From Lobosporangium transversale (taxonomy: Eukaryota > Mortierellomycota > Mortierellomycetes > Mortierellales > Mortierellaceae), in the NCBI RefSeq assembly GCF_002105155.1, contig NW_019028990.1, positions 551,501 through 615,500 of the forward strand: a DNA stretch of 64,000 bases, read 5' to 3'. A model generated the notes under the pieces. That model saw nothing but the letters and a program-made list of their open reading frames with translations, was not told where the DNA came from and did not search any database. Every line of letters begins with the position of its first letter. Positions within the stretch are counted from its first letter, which is position 1. Both the position numbers and the translations under genes were made by a program. Shown one piece after another: positions 11,572 through 23,839 of the stretch.

Positions 11572-13674
11572 ATGGATAAAATCCCAGAACACCGTACTCA
11601 GAATTTCAAGGCCAAGAGCGCTTTTAAGCCCGAAGAATTGAGACGTAATCGCAATGAACTCAATGTTGAACTTCGCAAGCAGAAGCGCGAGGAGAACTTA
11701 TCAAAGCGCCGCAACCTTGCCATCGCAGCCGAATCCGAAGAATCGGAGGAGGAGGGTGTTGCCGCTGCCAACATTCAGGTAAGAAAAAAAAATTGTTGAC
11801 GACAAGTGGTTTATTCAGTTGGCGCCTTTTGTGTGGTGATGGTTTGGTGGCGGTGTTTTATTTTTTCTGTACATATTCGTACGAATCTGCTCATATTTGT
11901 ATATGTTTGTACCTCATTAACGATGGAGCCTTTTATTTGGACATGTTAGTTTCACGAGCAATTGCCCGCTATGATTGCTGGAGTTATGTCCGACAATGTC
12001 GAGGAACAGCTTGGTGCCACTACCCGTTTTAGAAAGCTACTTTCCAAGGAACGCAATCCACCTATTGACGAAGTTATTCGCTGTGGAGTCGTCCCGAGGT
12101 TTGTCGAGTTCTTGCGTTCTCCTCACGCTGTTGTTCAGGTATATGATCAGCTTGATTCTCGAGATATTTTCTGGATAGCCTCTATAACAGTATATAATTA
12201 TAACGCTTTTTCTTTTCTTTTTCTTTTTAAATATATATATATATCATTTATTATAATATCACATTAGTTTGAGGCTGCTTGGGCTTTGACCAACATTGCC
12301 TCCGGCTCATCAGTTCAAACACAATACGTCATTGAGGCCGGTGCTGTTCCTTTGTTCGTCGAATTGTTGAGCAGCCCTGTTGCTGATGTTAAGGAGCAGG
12401 TATGAAGAAACTGACAGGAAAAACTGATATTTGGTATCATGATTCATCTCTAATTGCTATTAATATCATTGTAATAATTTGTTTACGTAGGCTGTTTGGG
12501 CTCTTGGAAACATTGCTGGCGATAGCCCACGTTGCCGTGACCATGTTCTTGGATATAACGCACTGAGACCCCTGCTTGCTCTTCTTCATGAAAACAACAA
12601 GCTTTCTATGTTGAGAAATGCTACCTGGACATTGTCCAACTTTTGTCGCGGAAAGAACCCTCCTCCAGACTGGTCATTGGTAAGAATACAGAAAATATAT
12701 CAGATCCATATGCAATGCTTTTACTTTTTTATTCCCTTCCTTTCCTTCTTGCACTAATATACTTTACCAACTGGTTTTTGTCGTAGATTTCTCCTGCTCT
12801 TGGCGTCCTTGCCAAGTTGATTCACTCGACCGACGACGAAGTTCTGATTGATGCATGCTGGGCAATGTCTTACCTTTCTGATGGCTCTAATGAGAAGATT
12901 CAGGCCGTGATTGAATCAGGCGTCTGTCGTCGTCTTGTTGAGCTGCTTATGCATCCCATGGCGTCTGTCCAAACACCTGCACTTCGCTCGGTTGGAAATA
13001 TTGTTACAGGTGATGATGTCCAGACGCAGGTCATTATTAACGCTGGAGCCCTTCAAGCTCTCCTTGCCTTGCTCTCAAGCCCCAAGGAAAACATCCGCAA
13101 GGAGGCCTGCTGGACCATTTCTAACATCACTGCGGGAACCTGTATTCAGATTCAGAGCGTTATCGACGCTAACATTATCCCTCCGCTTATCGATATTCTT
13201 CAAAATGCAGACTTTAAGGCAAAGAAGGAAGCTTGCTGGGCTATTTCCAACGCCACTTCGGGGGCTCTCAGTAAGCCTTATCAAATTAAATACCTTGTCA
13301 GCCAAGGATGTATTAAGCCTCTTTGCGACATTCTGGTTTGCATGGATAACAAGATCATCCAGGTTGCATTGGATGGCTTGGAGAATATCTTGAAGGTCGG
13401 AGAGATGGAAAAGGAGGCCACCAATGGCGTCAACCAGTTTAGTTTGTACATCGAAGATTGCGGCGGTATGGAGAAGATCCATAATTTGCAGGCGCATGAT
13501 AACACCGACATTTACAAGAAAGCATACGGTATCATTGACAAGTATTTTGCTGAGGAGGATGACGAGGATACCGGACTGGCTCCTCAGGTTGATGCTCAAA
13601 CTGGAACATTTGCATTCAACCCCTCTGGTGCGCCCCAAGGCGGCTTCCATTTCGACCCCAACAGCATGCAATAA
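11572..13674 (+). CDS. SRP1: Importin subunit alpha (karyopherin alpha)
   Basis: Seen: five exons (11572-11778, 11950-12138, 12268-12399, 12491-12679, 12787-13674), all phase 0, giving 534 residues. Residues 1-90 are the importin-beta-binding domain: [16 protein letters not shown], then clusters of Arg/Lys ([17 protein letters not shown]) and an acidic patch. About ten armadillo repeats follow, with the NLS-groove W...N pairs visible in [44 protein letters not shown] and [10 protein letters not shown]. The C-terminus keeps the [10 protein letters not shown] and IIDKYF helices that bind the exportin CAS. Known: adaptor that loads classical NLS cargo onto importin beta for nuclear import. Length and order match the fungal single-copy Srp1 type. 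Confidence 0.96.
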
Positions 13675-14129
13675 GCTCTTATTGTGTACTCATTTCTTGT
13701 TTCACTAGTTCACTTTTCGTTCTAATTCCTCAACTTTGTTTTTTATTCACCTACTTCTATATCATTTTCTACATTGTATTCCCCTCCATTTTGTTTTGAT
13801 CTCCCAGTTTCTTGTTCAAATACTCTGTTCTGTTACCCTTTTTTACACTCTACGCCCTTATCCAACTCAATAAATGGACGAAATAAAATTGAAATCTGTG
13901 ATTGCGACTGGATGCAGATTCTTGATGGCTTTTGTACAATGAGATGGTAATAAGCTACTGAGCCATCGCCTGATATCGCTGAGTAATGAACCCGGTCTAC
14001 TATGGCGCTAACTTGACAAAAGAAGGGAGTTTCGAATTTGGGTAAAGGAAGGCACGTGACGCGATCCCATTTGGAATATAATCGTACGCCTAAATGTCTG
14101 GACACTCACACTCATACCCATTCATCACC
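13675..14129. other. Intergenic spacer
   Basis: 3' region of importin alpha followed by the short promoter of the dynein light chain gene. T-rich at the left, nothing gene-like found on either strand. Confidence 0.5.
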
Positions 14130-14802
14130 ATGGTAAGTAGAAGAAGGACTACCGGGATTGGTTTTTGTCGTTCTGGATTGGCACCCTCGATTCACTGACT
14201 AAAGCCAAGCCGGGCTGAACTTTACCTACTTTGACGATGTTTTTAATAGTCAGAAGTTGAGGAGACCATTCGCCGTTTGTCATCAAAAAAGAATGTCGAA
14301 GGCGTAGTTGTTGTAAATCAGCTTGGTTTAATGATTCGCTCCACATTGGATGCCACGCTCGCCAAGCAGTATGCCTCATTAATGACCGAGCTTGTTCGAA
14401 TGGCTAAAGACTCAGTGACCCAGTTGGATGCACAGGTAAGTCAGAGATAGCGATTGGATATTATATAATGTTTCAACTATTATCCACAACGAGAACACCG
14501 TTCAAGTATTGACTGAAGTTGTCTCCTCTTGGCTTTGATGGAATAAATAAAGAACGAACTGACTTTTCTTAGGATAAGAACCAAGAAGCATGAAATCATG
14601 ATTTGCCCTGGTAAGGAACACGCTTCAAAAAAAAAAAAAGGGAAAAAGATTAAAATACTGTTCTGGTGAGCACCAGCATTGCCCAATGCTCCCAAAAAGA
14701 TGATTCTTACAATCTGTCATTTTGTTTTTTTTTTTTATATCTTTAAACGTGATAGAACGCGATTATTTGATGATTGTGATTCAGATACCCGAAAGTTCAT
14801 AG
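14130..14802 (+). CDS. DYNLRB: Dynein light chain, roadblock type (LC7)
   Basis: Seen: four coding pieces (14130-14132, 14250-14435, 14553-14610, 14756-14802) totalling 97 residues, the usual LC7 length. The first coding exon is only the ATG, followed at once by GTAAGT. The protein reads SEVEETIRRLSSKKNVEG, VVVVNQLGLMIRSTLD, QYASLMTELV, then NELTFLRIRTKKHEIMI and DYLMIVIQ, aligning along its full length with human DYNLRB1. Known: homodimer that binds the dynein intermediate chain and helps cargo and regulator attachment. No open reading frame of useful length survives in the genomic sequence because the exons are so short, so this gene is easily missed by ORF scans. Confidence in the start-codon exon rests on the perfect donor and on the need for a Met before SEVEE. 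Confidence 0.92.
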
Positions 14803-15639
14803 TGCCCAGAAAACGTTTTTTTAAAGTTTACAATGAACAATGTTGTCAATGAACAACTCTCCTTCCTCCGAAAGGAGAATTGTAAACCTGCTCGTGACTT
14901 GACGATAAAATTGATCACCGGAAGTCGCAACTCTTGCACTAAAAGCAGCTTTGAACAAGGGCGTTTTTTTTCAAAGATGTTTGTTGAGCCACTTCGACGT
15001 CTACACGTTTGGCGATACATCATCTCTTCTCTTGGACACTTTACTCTTCCATTGTCTTCTCTTGTCTCTCATTACTCTTCACAACAACATTGTATCATAT
15101 ATATAAACAAAACAGAGAAAATAGGTCCACAAGGCCCCTTCATATTTTTTGTATATTATACTTGTAAGTCTGTGAAATGCCATCACAGCAATCCAACGCG
15201 CTGTTCTCATTGAATCCACAAATCTGCTCGTTTATATAAGAATCTTTTGTATAGCTTTGTGATCGTTACAACGGCTATTATTCTTCCATCAGAATTATTA
15301 CATTTCCGTTCTGGCGCCCTTGCTGTTGCAGTGGCATTAGGGAGCTGGACAGCACAAGACATGGAGCATTCATCACATTGGCCAGTTTGCTTACAACGCC
15401 ACCAATTCCTTCGTACAACATTTTATTTTATTTTATTTTATTTTATTTTTTAAAAGACAGCCTTCTTAAACCTTATAGCGATAAAGATGTGCTTGTCCCC
15501 CTATCACTCAATTAGCCAAACTCAAGGTTTCCTCATTGACCTCACCATTCTCGTATGACTCTTGTTTGTTTCTCTTTCTCGTTCTTCTCTCTCTCTGTTT
15601 TCAATTGTATAGGCGCTTTAGACGTCATTTTATTTCCAA
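14803..15639. other. Intergenic spacer with TTTTA microsatellite
   Basis: No supportable gene. At 15421-15450 there is a short tandem repeat of ATTTT units. The final 100 bases before the kinase ATG are CT-rich leader. A 126-codon open frame at 14833-15213 has no family resemblance and unlikely composition, and was left out. Confidence 0.5.
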
Positions 15640-16587
15640 ATGGAGCGCATGGGTTCCACTGGGACACTGAAGCGACCAAACAGTGTCCATGCCACGGCGA
15701 GCACGGCTTCACTATTGCCTGTTGGCAACATGAGCTCCACATCCTTAAATCTCCCTGACGACAGTTTTTCAAATAATCCAGAGGATTATGACATCCGTTC
15801 ACCCATTGGTAATATAAACTAATCGCAATGCCACGTCATATTAAACAAGTAAACTTTTTTTTTGTTTAAAAAAAATTCTTGACGCATTTTTTTATGGTAC
15901 ATTTTATTTAGGCTATGGATCGTCAGCAATTGTGTATATTGCCTATTATAAGCCCTTGAATAAAAGGGTTGCGATCAAAGTCATTGACCTTGATATGTTT
16001 GAACGGAACCAGATTGACGAGCTTCGGAGGGAGACTCAGGTTATGGCATTATGTAAACACGCCAATGTGTTGCGTGTTAACGGAGCTTTTGTGACGGATA
16101 GCAAGTTGTATATTATTACTCCATACCTCTCTGCAGGCAAGTCTAAGGACTCAAAATGCATCGGCTTATTCAAGGATGAGCAATCGTTGAAAAAAGATAA
16201 CTAGTAGACTAACACAGGAAAGTACATTCATCATCATGCTGATCCATCCAGGATCATGCCTAGATATTATGAAGATAGCTTATCCTGATGGATTCGAGGA
16301 AGTCTGTATTGCTACAATTTTAAAGCAAGCACTACAAGGACTGGATTACCTTCATAAAAATGGTCATATCCACAGGTAAGAAGAAAACGGTCGGACAATA
16401 GAAATGTAATAATGCATCATGATTGCATGGACTGGATAACTGAATGTGTTTGATTCCCCCAAATCCAAACCCCGATCAGATCGGTCGCCTTTGGGATGTG
16501 AAACATAACATTCCAGTGCTGGATGTGAACAATTGTCGTTTAATATCAAAAAAAAAAAAAAAAAAAAAAAAATGCTAATAAACATGT

Positions 16588-16622
<35 letters not shown>

Positions 16623-19057
16623 ACTGGCCAATAATAGAGACGTTAAGGCCGGCAATTTACTAATGGATGATGATGGATCAGTTTTATTGGCGGACTTTGG
16701 TGTTTCATCGTCACTGATGGAGACAGGGGACAGACGAGGCATGCGAAAAACATTTGTCGGCACTCCTTGCTGGATGGCACCCGAAGTAATGGAACAGGCG
16801 GGTTACGACTATAAGGCGGATATTTGGAGCTTTGGTATCACAGCCATTGAATTGGCTACAGGACATGCTCCGTTTGCAAAGTATCCACCCATCAAGGTAC
16901 TCAGCCATGATTGATTGCTTTTTTCCTCTTCCTATTGTCTTAAAGCCTACATTTGCACCATCACCTAATACAAGCTTTTTTTCTTCTCTTCTCTGTCTAT
17001 CCCACCATCTCCAAAGGTCCTAATGCTTACTCTCTCAAATGATCCCCCTACGCTTGATCGCGAGTCTACTAAGCATCGATACTCAAAAGTATTTAAAGAG
17101 ATGATTGACAGTTGCCTGCAGAAGGACCCAACAAGGCGGTAACGTTTATCACACACATGCTATTGTAATTCTATCCTTAGCTGTATGGTTAGGTATTAAA
17201 CGGTATGTATTTTCTCTTTTACTAGACCTTCAGCCGAGAAACTTTTGAGCCATTCATTTTTCAAACAGGCTAAAAAGAAGTCATATCTCGTTACGGCTTT
17301 ACTGCACAATCTTCCGCCTCTCGAGCAAAGATCCCCTAGAAGTATGGAGAAAATATCCCAGCGTGTCGTCTCACAATCTTGATTATAGTTCGAGTTGCTA
17401 ACTATTAGACCTATTCTGGTTGGTATAGAGCCGGAGAAAAAGCCCGTCGTACCAGAGAAAGGCATTTCATGGAACTTTGATGATAACGATACTGATACCA
17501 ATCCTATCCAAGATTCCACTGAGGATGACTTTGCACGCCGTCCAAAGACTGTCACGTTTGAAACTTTGGCTAGCCGCCCAATATCAGTGGTGACAACAGG
17601 ATCAACGCCTTCCATTGAAACACCTGCAGTAGCTGCGATAGAAAATAAGACTGCTGATCCCTTGCTGGAGGAGGCGCCTTCATCTCAAACCAGCGCTCCG
17701 CCATCAAGCAATGCTAGCGATAAACCAGTTAAAAAATCTAGATTTGTTGTAGAAGATACGTCAATAGCATCATCTCCTGCAATTCCTCATGCGACAGACG
17801 TTCCACCATCACCTCGGATCTCCGGCCCTCCAACCCCAATTGCACCTGTGCCTCAAATAGGACACAGTCTGCAGGGCCTTGGTGTTTCCCATGGCGTTAT
17901 TGAACAAGGGACTCCGTTGGAAGTGAAGAAGGGACGATTTAGCGTCAAAGATACATCTTCTGGCACAGTGTCGCCACTGCCGTCAAGCATCAAGACTACG
18001 CCAAATGAGAGCCTCTCGCTTCCTTCTCGTAGCCAGACCTCCTCGCCTGTAGAAGGTGCTCATGATGGTGTCCGTATTGGGGCCCCATTAGAGCCAACAA
18101 CACCTTTAGGTATGACTTTGAGATATGAAATGTGGAGAGTTATGAAAGGTCCAAGTAACTATTATCATTCAATATTCTAACTCTTCCTCAACTATAGAAC
18201 GCAAGTCTCGTTTTGAGGTCAATCATACTCACAGTGCCCCTGCATTAAGCACGCTGACATCAACCAACGGAACATACACAAATTCGCCGGCACCATCAGT
18301 AATTCATGGCACACCTCTGTCAAGGGAGCCCTCACAATCAAAAGTTGCAAGCGACACTGGATTGACAAGAGACAACTCTGCGGCACGTATCTCTCGATTC
18401 AGTGTCGAGCCAACATCTACTCATTCAGAAAATTCAGTGGGACATATAGCTGCTGCAGGTGTATTAACAGGAACAGGGACGCCAACCCCCTTAAACGGAC
18501 AAGCAGGCGCTCAAAGTAAACGGAGTCGTTTCCATGTAACAAATGTTGAAGGCAGCCGCCCTGCAGGAGAACAAGGCTAGTATATTTTGCTGATCTTGAT
18601 CTTTGTGATTTTGATTGAATTGATAATTCTTAGTAAAGAAACTAATTTTTTTGTTACTCTAATCCTCATATTAGTTGATGTAGCAGGATCAGTGCATTCT
18701 ACACCCACGACCTCACCAACAGGATCGTTGCTGCGCGGCCAACCCGCATTGCTAGATGCTCCAGGCGCTCAGGCGATGTACGGACATCTTGATTCACTAT
18801 ATCGGCAGAATGAACAACAACGTATAATCCTTACAGAGATGTTTGCAGGATTCGGTTTGAAGCCTGGATCATTATCCAGTAGCAAAGCTCCACATCATGA
18901 GCCGAGCACCAGTGGATCGGTACACAGACAGGATTTTGGCTCTGCCCCAATACCAGTGGATCGACAGCTTCATTTAGCGATGAGAGAGAATGAGAGTCTA
19001 CGAAGAGAAAATGAAGCTTTGAAGCGCGAGCTAGATCGTTTGCGCCGTGGAGGCTAA
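15640..19057 (+). CDS. Fray/SPAK/OSR1-like STE20 kinase with five RFxV motifs
   Basis: Seen: nine exons (15640-15808, 15912-16136, 16252-16375, 16638-16896, 17017-17138, 17226-17341, 17429-18109, 18198-18575, 18687-19057) giving about 814 residues. Kinase domain about residues 55-330: GYGSSAIVY loop, catalytic K79 in VAIK, HRDVKAGN with D174, DFG at 192-194, and activation segment [36 protein letters not shown] and [11 protein letters not shown] are typical of the Fray/SPAK/OSR1 branch. The C-terminal half is Ser/Thr/Pro-rich and holds five RFxV tetrapeptides (near residues 443, 508, 570, 632, 676), each after basic residues, then a coiled coil ending in [18 protein letters not shown]. No OSR1-type CCT domain is visible. 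Introns 2 and 8 appear to start with GC. The last acceptor could also be 18675. Known: metazoan relatives regulate cation transport under WNK control; the fungal role is unknown. Confidence 0.88.
16549..16621. repeat. Adjacent A23 and T32 homopolymers inside an intron
   Basis: Within intron 3 of the kinase gene an A-run (16549-16571) is followed 18 bases later by a T-run (16590-16621) that ends 16 bases before the acceptor AG. The pair can form a hairpin in the transcript, and the T-run serves as the polypyrimidine tract. Confidence 0.85.
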
Positions 19058-19638
19058 TTTGAATGTAAATATAATTTTCGTTGGGACCAAATCATTACAT
19101 TACTCGTTGCATATTGCATAGACTAGCTTGTGTTTTTTATGTATTTTCTTTGCAAGCATGTCAATAATCACCATTGGCGAGGTCGCGTGCTTAAGATGTA
19201 CGATTTTAATTTATGGTGGCAAAGTGGATTTATTTGATTATATCGTCATGAAACGCTATAAAAAGATCAAAGATACGTCAAGGCTGATAACTTTGCTGTT
19301 GAGGCGTGATCAGTCATTTTTTTTGTTCACTCAAAAAAAATCAATTTATGATGCAATAGAAAAAAAAATGCACGTGCGAAAAACTCCAGTTTGGTTGCTC
19401 TTCTGACATGGTAGAAGAAGCATTCAACTAATGCATCAATTGCATTTCATCTATACCATATTTGTCTTTCATTTCATTTCATTTTATTTCATTTCATTTC
19501 ATTGTTACTTCCTTACTTCTCTCTTTTACGCATCCTTATTTCAACAATACAATTGAATATCCACCCCTATCAATATCTAGTTTATTACACATCAGTGCCG
19601 TCAATAGAGCAGTTTTATATATTCACCTAATCCAGATA
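19058..19638. repeat. Intergenic spacer with CATTT pentanucleotide repeat
   Basis: No gene seen. At about 19466-19503 is a tandem repeat of TTTCA units (one variant TTTTA), in the leader of the following gene. Confidence 0.6.
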
Positions 19639-22600
19639 ATGAGTTCACCAGACTCCAAGACCTCCCCAACTTCGCCAACGGATGGCTCACTCAAGGAGAG
19701 CACCTCGTTGCATTCAGTTTCAAACATTTCTACAGGCAAAACTGTACCAGCTATTGTCGATCTCATTTTAGCATCAGGCAGCAAGGGCGAAGCATTAGTC
19801 TCAGTAGCTGTACGTCATAGCATAATTAATTTTTTACAAATCTAGAATCGCCCCTGTTTACTCATCAGGTTATTTCTTGAATATGCCTATCATTTAGGAT
19901 GGTAGCAGCGGACAAGTAGAGACCTCCGTTGGCGACAAAGTTGGTGGTGGTGCCTCAAAATCGCTGCAAAGTATTATCCGCAAATCTAGCAATGTATCAC
20001 TAGGAAGCACAACTGCCCGATCAGAGACGGAGACAGCCAAAGGTGTTGCTGACCAAATAATGCACTGTGAGGAGCCATCGCTCATACCCCAAAAGTCAAC
20101 AACAGTAGAATCCACTACTTCAACACCATCTTTCATAGCCGCACCACTATTCATCGGAACTGTTCTTGAAGGACATGTATTCACAGCTGTATCGCCAACA
20201 ATCACTCCAGAAAATACCTCGAAGACAGAATCGACATCCTACCAAACATCCTCATCCCCACAAGACACCCCTTTAGAGCAACCTACAAACACCAACAAAG
20301 AAAACACGAACGAGAGCCGATCATCTTTGGGTGTCTTAACCACTTGGTGGTATGGAAACACCACGAGTCCTGATGATCCTACCAATTCGAATAACTCTCC
20401 TAGCCACGAGGAAACTCACAAGGAGCTTTCTGCAACCACATCCACATCCACCGCAAGCAATACAATTCTCCCATCCTCTTTATTAGCAACTGCCTCTCCT
20501 GGTATCACCACATTATCCGGAGCTGAAGCACCTGATAGCATGGACTGGGAGCCATCTGGGCCGGAAGCAAGGCTTATTCAGGAAGCTGAGGCGCGCAAGC
20601 AAAATACGAAAAATCCATCCTCTTCATCGCTACCTTCTTCCTTTTCACCTTCGGCTACATTTCCTGCTTCCATGGTAAAACATAATAAAGCTTTGGCGTC
20701 TTCAAGAGGACGGCGTGGATCGGCTTCATCGACTCAGGGTTTACTGGCGTCCATTCTGTGGAGCAAACTAGCGGCTAATCATGATAATAAGGCTGCAACG
20801 GAACCATCAACCCCAATTAGAGATACAGATCCAAATCAAACTAGCCCCGCAACTACGCCACAGGAGCAACTACCGATGGAAACAGAAACTAGTCCAAGCT
20901 CTAGCCACGGGCTCGCCATAGCTCCCACTCATGCCGAAGACCTCGGAGGCACCAGTTCTCAGACAAATAGCAGTAAGAAACGTTGGTCTTTGTTTGGATA
21001 TGGTGCAAAAGAAGGTGGCCACGAGACTGTGCAACCCAACAAACTTCGCAAAAGCGGTGACGTTTTGATCGAGTCGGAATCGAGGCCTGCTAGCGTGAAG
21101 GAAGCACAAAAAGGGGTTCAAGATCGCGATTCGTTGGATGATGAGAAATCATCGGTTGCGGGGTCGAGCACTGTAATAGTCGGATCAGCATCTGAAGAGG
21201 CATTAGCACACACGCCGACCTCAGTCAAAACTGAGCTTGCCCACCCATCAGAGGAAAGTAAATCGGTCGCCCCGGCACTGGTTGGAACCTCAGACGTCAA
21301 CATCGTTTTTCCACCTGGAGCTGCTGTATCTGAGAGCAAAAATAAGTCTACAGGGCCTAATTCTAACGGTACTGTTTCAAGTACCTATAGTTGGCTGTCT
21401 ATCATCCCAGGTTATGGAAATAAGACAGAGGAAGCTACAACTTCTTCCGAATCACCGGACTCTAACTATCAAGAGACAGACGCTGAAGAGGATGAAAACA
21501 AAACTATGAGTATGGACGAAAAATCCACTAGACGAACATTAGCCGAGCTCGTAGAAGCTAAACGTACTAAAAAGGCATTGGCCACAAAGGAAGACTCTAT
21601 TGATAGCTATAAAGGCCCAACACTTTCTCAGTTTAAAGATCGCGATAGCTCTGATGGAGGCATCATTAAGGAAGCTGGAAAAGCAGCAGCCTCGCTCTCC
21701 AAGGTTATTTTCCGAAAGAAGAATGTGGTATTACCGGACTATTACGAACAATATCCAGATGTTCGCCAAAGCTTGCTCACGATGCCGATCGGCCACACAG
21801 ACGTTTCGATCGAGGAGCCAAAACATGAGCGGTCATCATCCATAATGAAGAGTGCCGTCAATGCTATAAGTTCATTGCTGTTCTCTAAGTCAGCAGCAGC
21901 GACGCCTTCCGATCCCGCTGCATCTAAAAATGACGCACTTCATCAAGGTGCAAACGGCATCAAGAAAGTCGCTATTATAGGAGTACATGGCTGGTTCCCT
22001 GTGAAGCTCATTCGTACAGTCATTGGTGAGCCTACGGGAACCAGCAAGAAGTTTTGTGATGAAATGGACTTGGCACTCAAGGACTACCTCAAGATGCATG
22101 ATGTCGATTTGGCGCCCGAGGATATCACGCTCATCCCATTAGAAGGCGAGGGCAAGGTCATGAGCAGAGTTGAGATACTTTATGAAAATTTGGTTAGGAA
22201 TGGAGCATGGTTAAAGGCTTTACGGGAAGCTGACGTAGTATTAATCGCAACACACTCTCAAGGGACTCCCACAAGCGCACTTCTCACGGCCCGACTCATT
22301 GATAAAGGCATGCTGCGTGTTCGAGAGGATGATCCCAAGATGCAACGTGTAGGGATTCTTGCCATGGCTGGGATCTCACATGGCCCTTTCGCTTTCTTGA
22401 AAGGCAACTTGATTGTCCGATGGTTTGAGGCAGAAGCAGCGCAAGAGCTGTTTGAATTTATGGATTCTGACTCGGAGATCGCCAAGAAATACCGTGAAGC
22501 TCTGGAGGTGATTTTGACATCTGGTGTCCGGCTTACATTGGTGGCTTCCATGGAAGATCAAGTTGTGCCACTCTACTCTGCAGTCATGACCGCAGTTCAT

Positions 22601-23170
22601 CATCCATCGATTGTGCGTGCGGTATACATTGATGGAGCCAGTTATCAGGATGACTTCCTGACAAATTTAATTTCATTTTCATTGAGGCTTCGGAACTCGG
22701 GGATGAATGATCATGGAGTATTAGTGCATTTGAGCGAGGCAGTGGCCGGAAGTATCTATGGCGAAGGACACTCCACAATTTATGAAGAGCGCGAGGTTTA
22801 CATGTATGTTTACTCATTTATCTTTTTTTTTTAAAGAAAAAAAAAAAAAAAAAAATTAACAACACTGTTTCATTTTTATCTGTCTAATAGGCTTGCTATT
22901 CGTGCATTGCTGGAGCCTCCTGAGAGTTTAACGTCAGAAATGATAAGGAGTGAACCAATTTTTTCACCCTTTCGAGCCAAACAGGGTCTAAATCCTTTTT
23001 ATCTGCCATGGGGAATGCGAGGAGTTATAGATGAGATCAGGGCAATGGATAATGAAGTTCTTAACAAGGAAGTAGAGCGGCTCAAAAAGCTTTATGACGA
23101 GTGGAATCCAGTGTCCAAGACAATGAAGGAAATCAAATTCAGGCTTGAGCCTGTGCGCTCCAAGCTCTGA
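19639..23170 (+). CDS. Alpha/beta-hydrolase-domain protein of the fungal YML020W-like family
   Basis: Seen: three exons (19639-19809, 19898-22803, 22891-23170) giving about 1118 residues. The first 620 residues are Ser/Thr/Pro-rich and look disordered, with several repeated SLFGYGAK / SWLSIIPGYGNK-like short motifs. The last 460 residues form a folded domain starting VAIIGVHGWFPVKLIRTVIG, with GEPTGTSKKFCDEM, the nucleophile-elbow-like ATHSQGTPTS, GPFAFLKGN and DQVVPLYSA, and a terminal RGVIDEIRAM...EWNPVSKTMKEIKFRLEP helix pair. This arrangement is the one I associate with the uncharacterised yeast protein YML020W and its fungal homologues. The putative Ser nucleophile lies in THSQG and an Asp in MEDQVVP could be the acid. 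Substrate unknown; a lipase or esterase role is inference. Intron 2 ends in a long A-run near 22835-22855. Confidence 0.8.
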
Positions 23171-23839
23171 AGTATTATAAATCATTAAGACTGAAATAGT
23201 CCAGCTCATTATACCCATTTTCAATAAAATTGACTACTTTTCAGTCCTTTTATATATATAAAAGATGCATAATCTCACAAGTGGGGTCCGACATGAAAAC
23301 TTGGAAGTAGCTGATACACACTTTCGAAATTGCTACATTCATGTTGGTGGCAATGCAATGGATGAAAAGCTTGCCAAAGTCTTTATGTGGTCTCTCTTAA
23401 TATGTAAACTGAGCCGATATGGTTGGAATCTCAAGTTCCTTGGACACTCTTTCTTACCGATTTCCTCATTTCCAAGGCTTAAAGAAGTACTCTTACTTCT
23501 CCCGCGTTGTGTTATTTGATCGTCAATACATGGTTTATCATCGTAGGAAGCTGTGCTCTCGCTAATTAGATTAAGACGATATTCAGTATTGCAAATGGGT
23601 TTACGACAATGCTGATATGCGGGAACTTCATTGCAAGTGAGAGCAAGAGCAGACATCGAGAGATCAATAAGTGATGTCGATATGGCTGCCTTGCTGCCAT
23701 AAGCTAGCTTTTTATTTAAATCGAGCCCTTACACAACTTCAATGACCAAATCCCGGATGAGAAAAAAAAAAAAATCAAAGCTGGTATGTCAGCATTGAGC
23801 GTCTGTAGAAGTACTAAAGTTTCCTAAACTAATATCCAA
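23171..23839. other. Left border of accessory island, no gene
   Basis: 3' region of the hydrolase gene followed by sequence with no coding signature. Open frames at 23265-23519 (+) and 23339-23656 (-) lack family resemblance. Composition shifts to more AT-rich. Confidence 0.4.

Noticed and set aside
14833..15213. 126-codon open frame between the dynein light chain and the kinase
   Set aside because: Unlikely composition, contains a TATATA-rich part and no recognisable motif.
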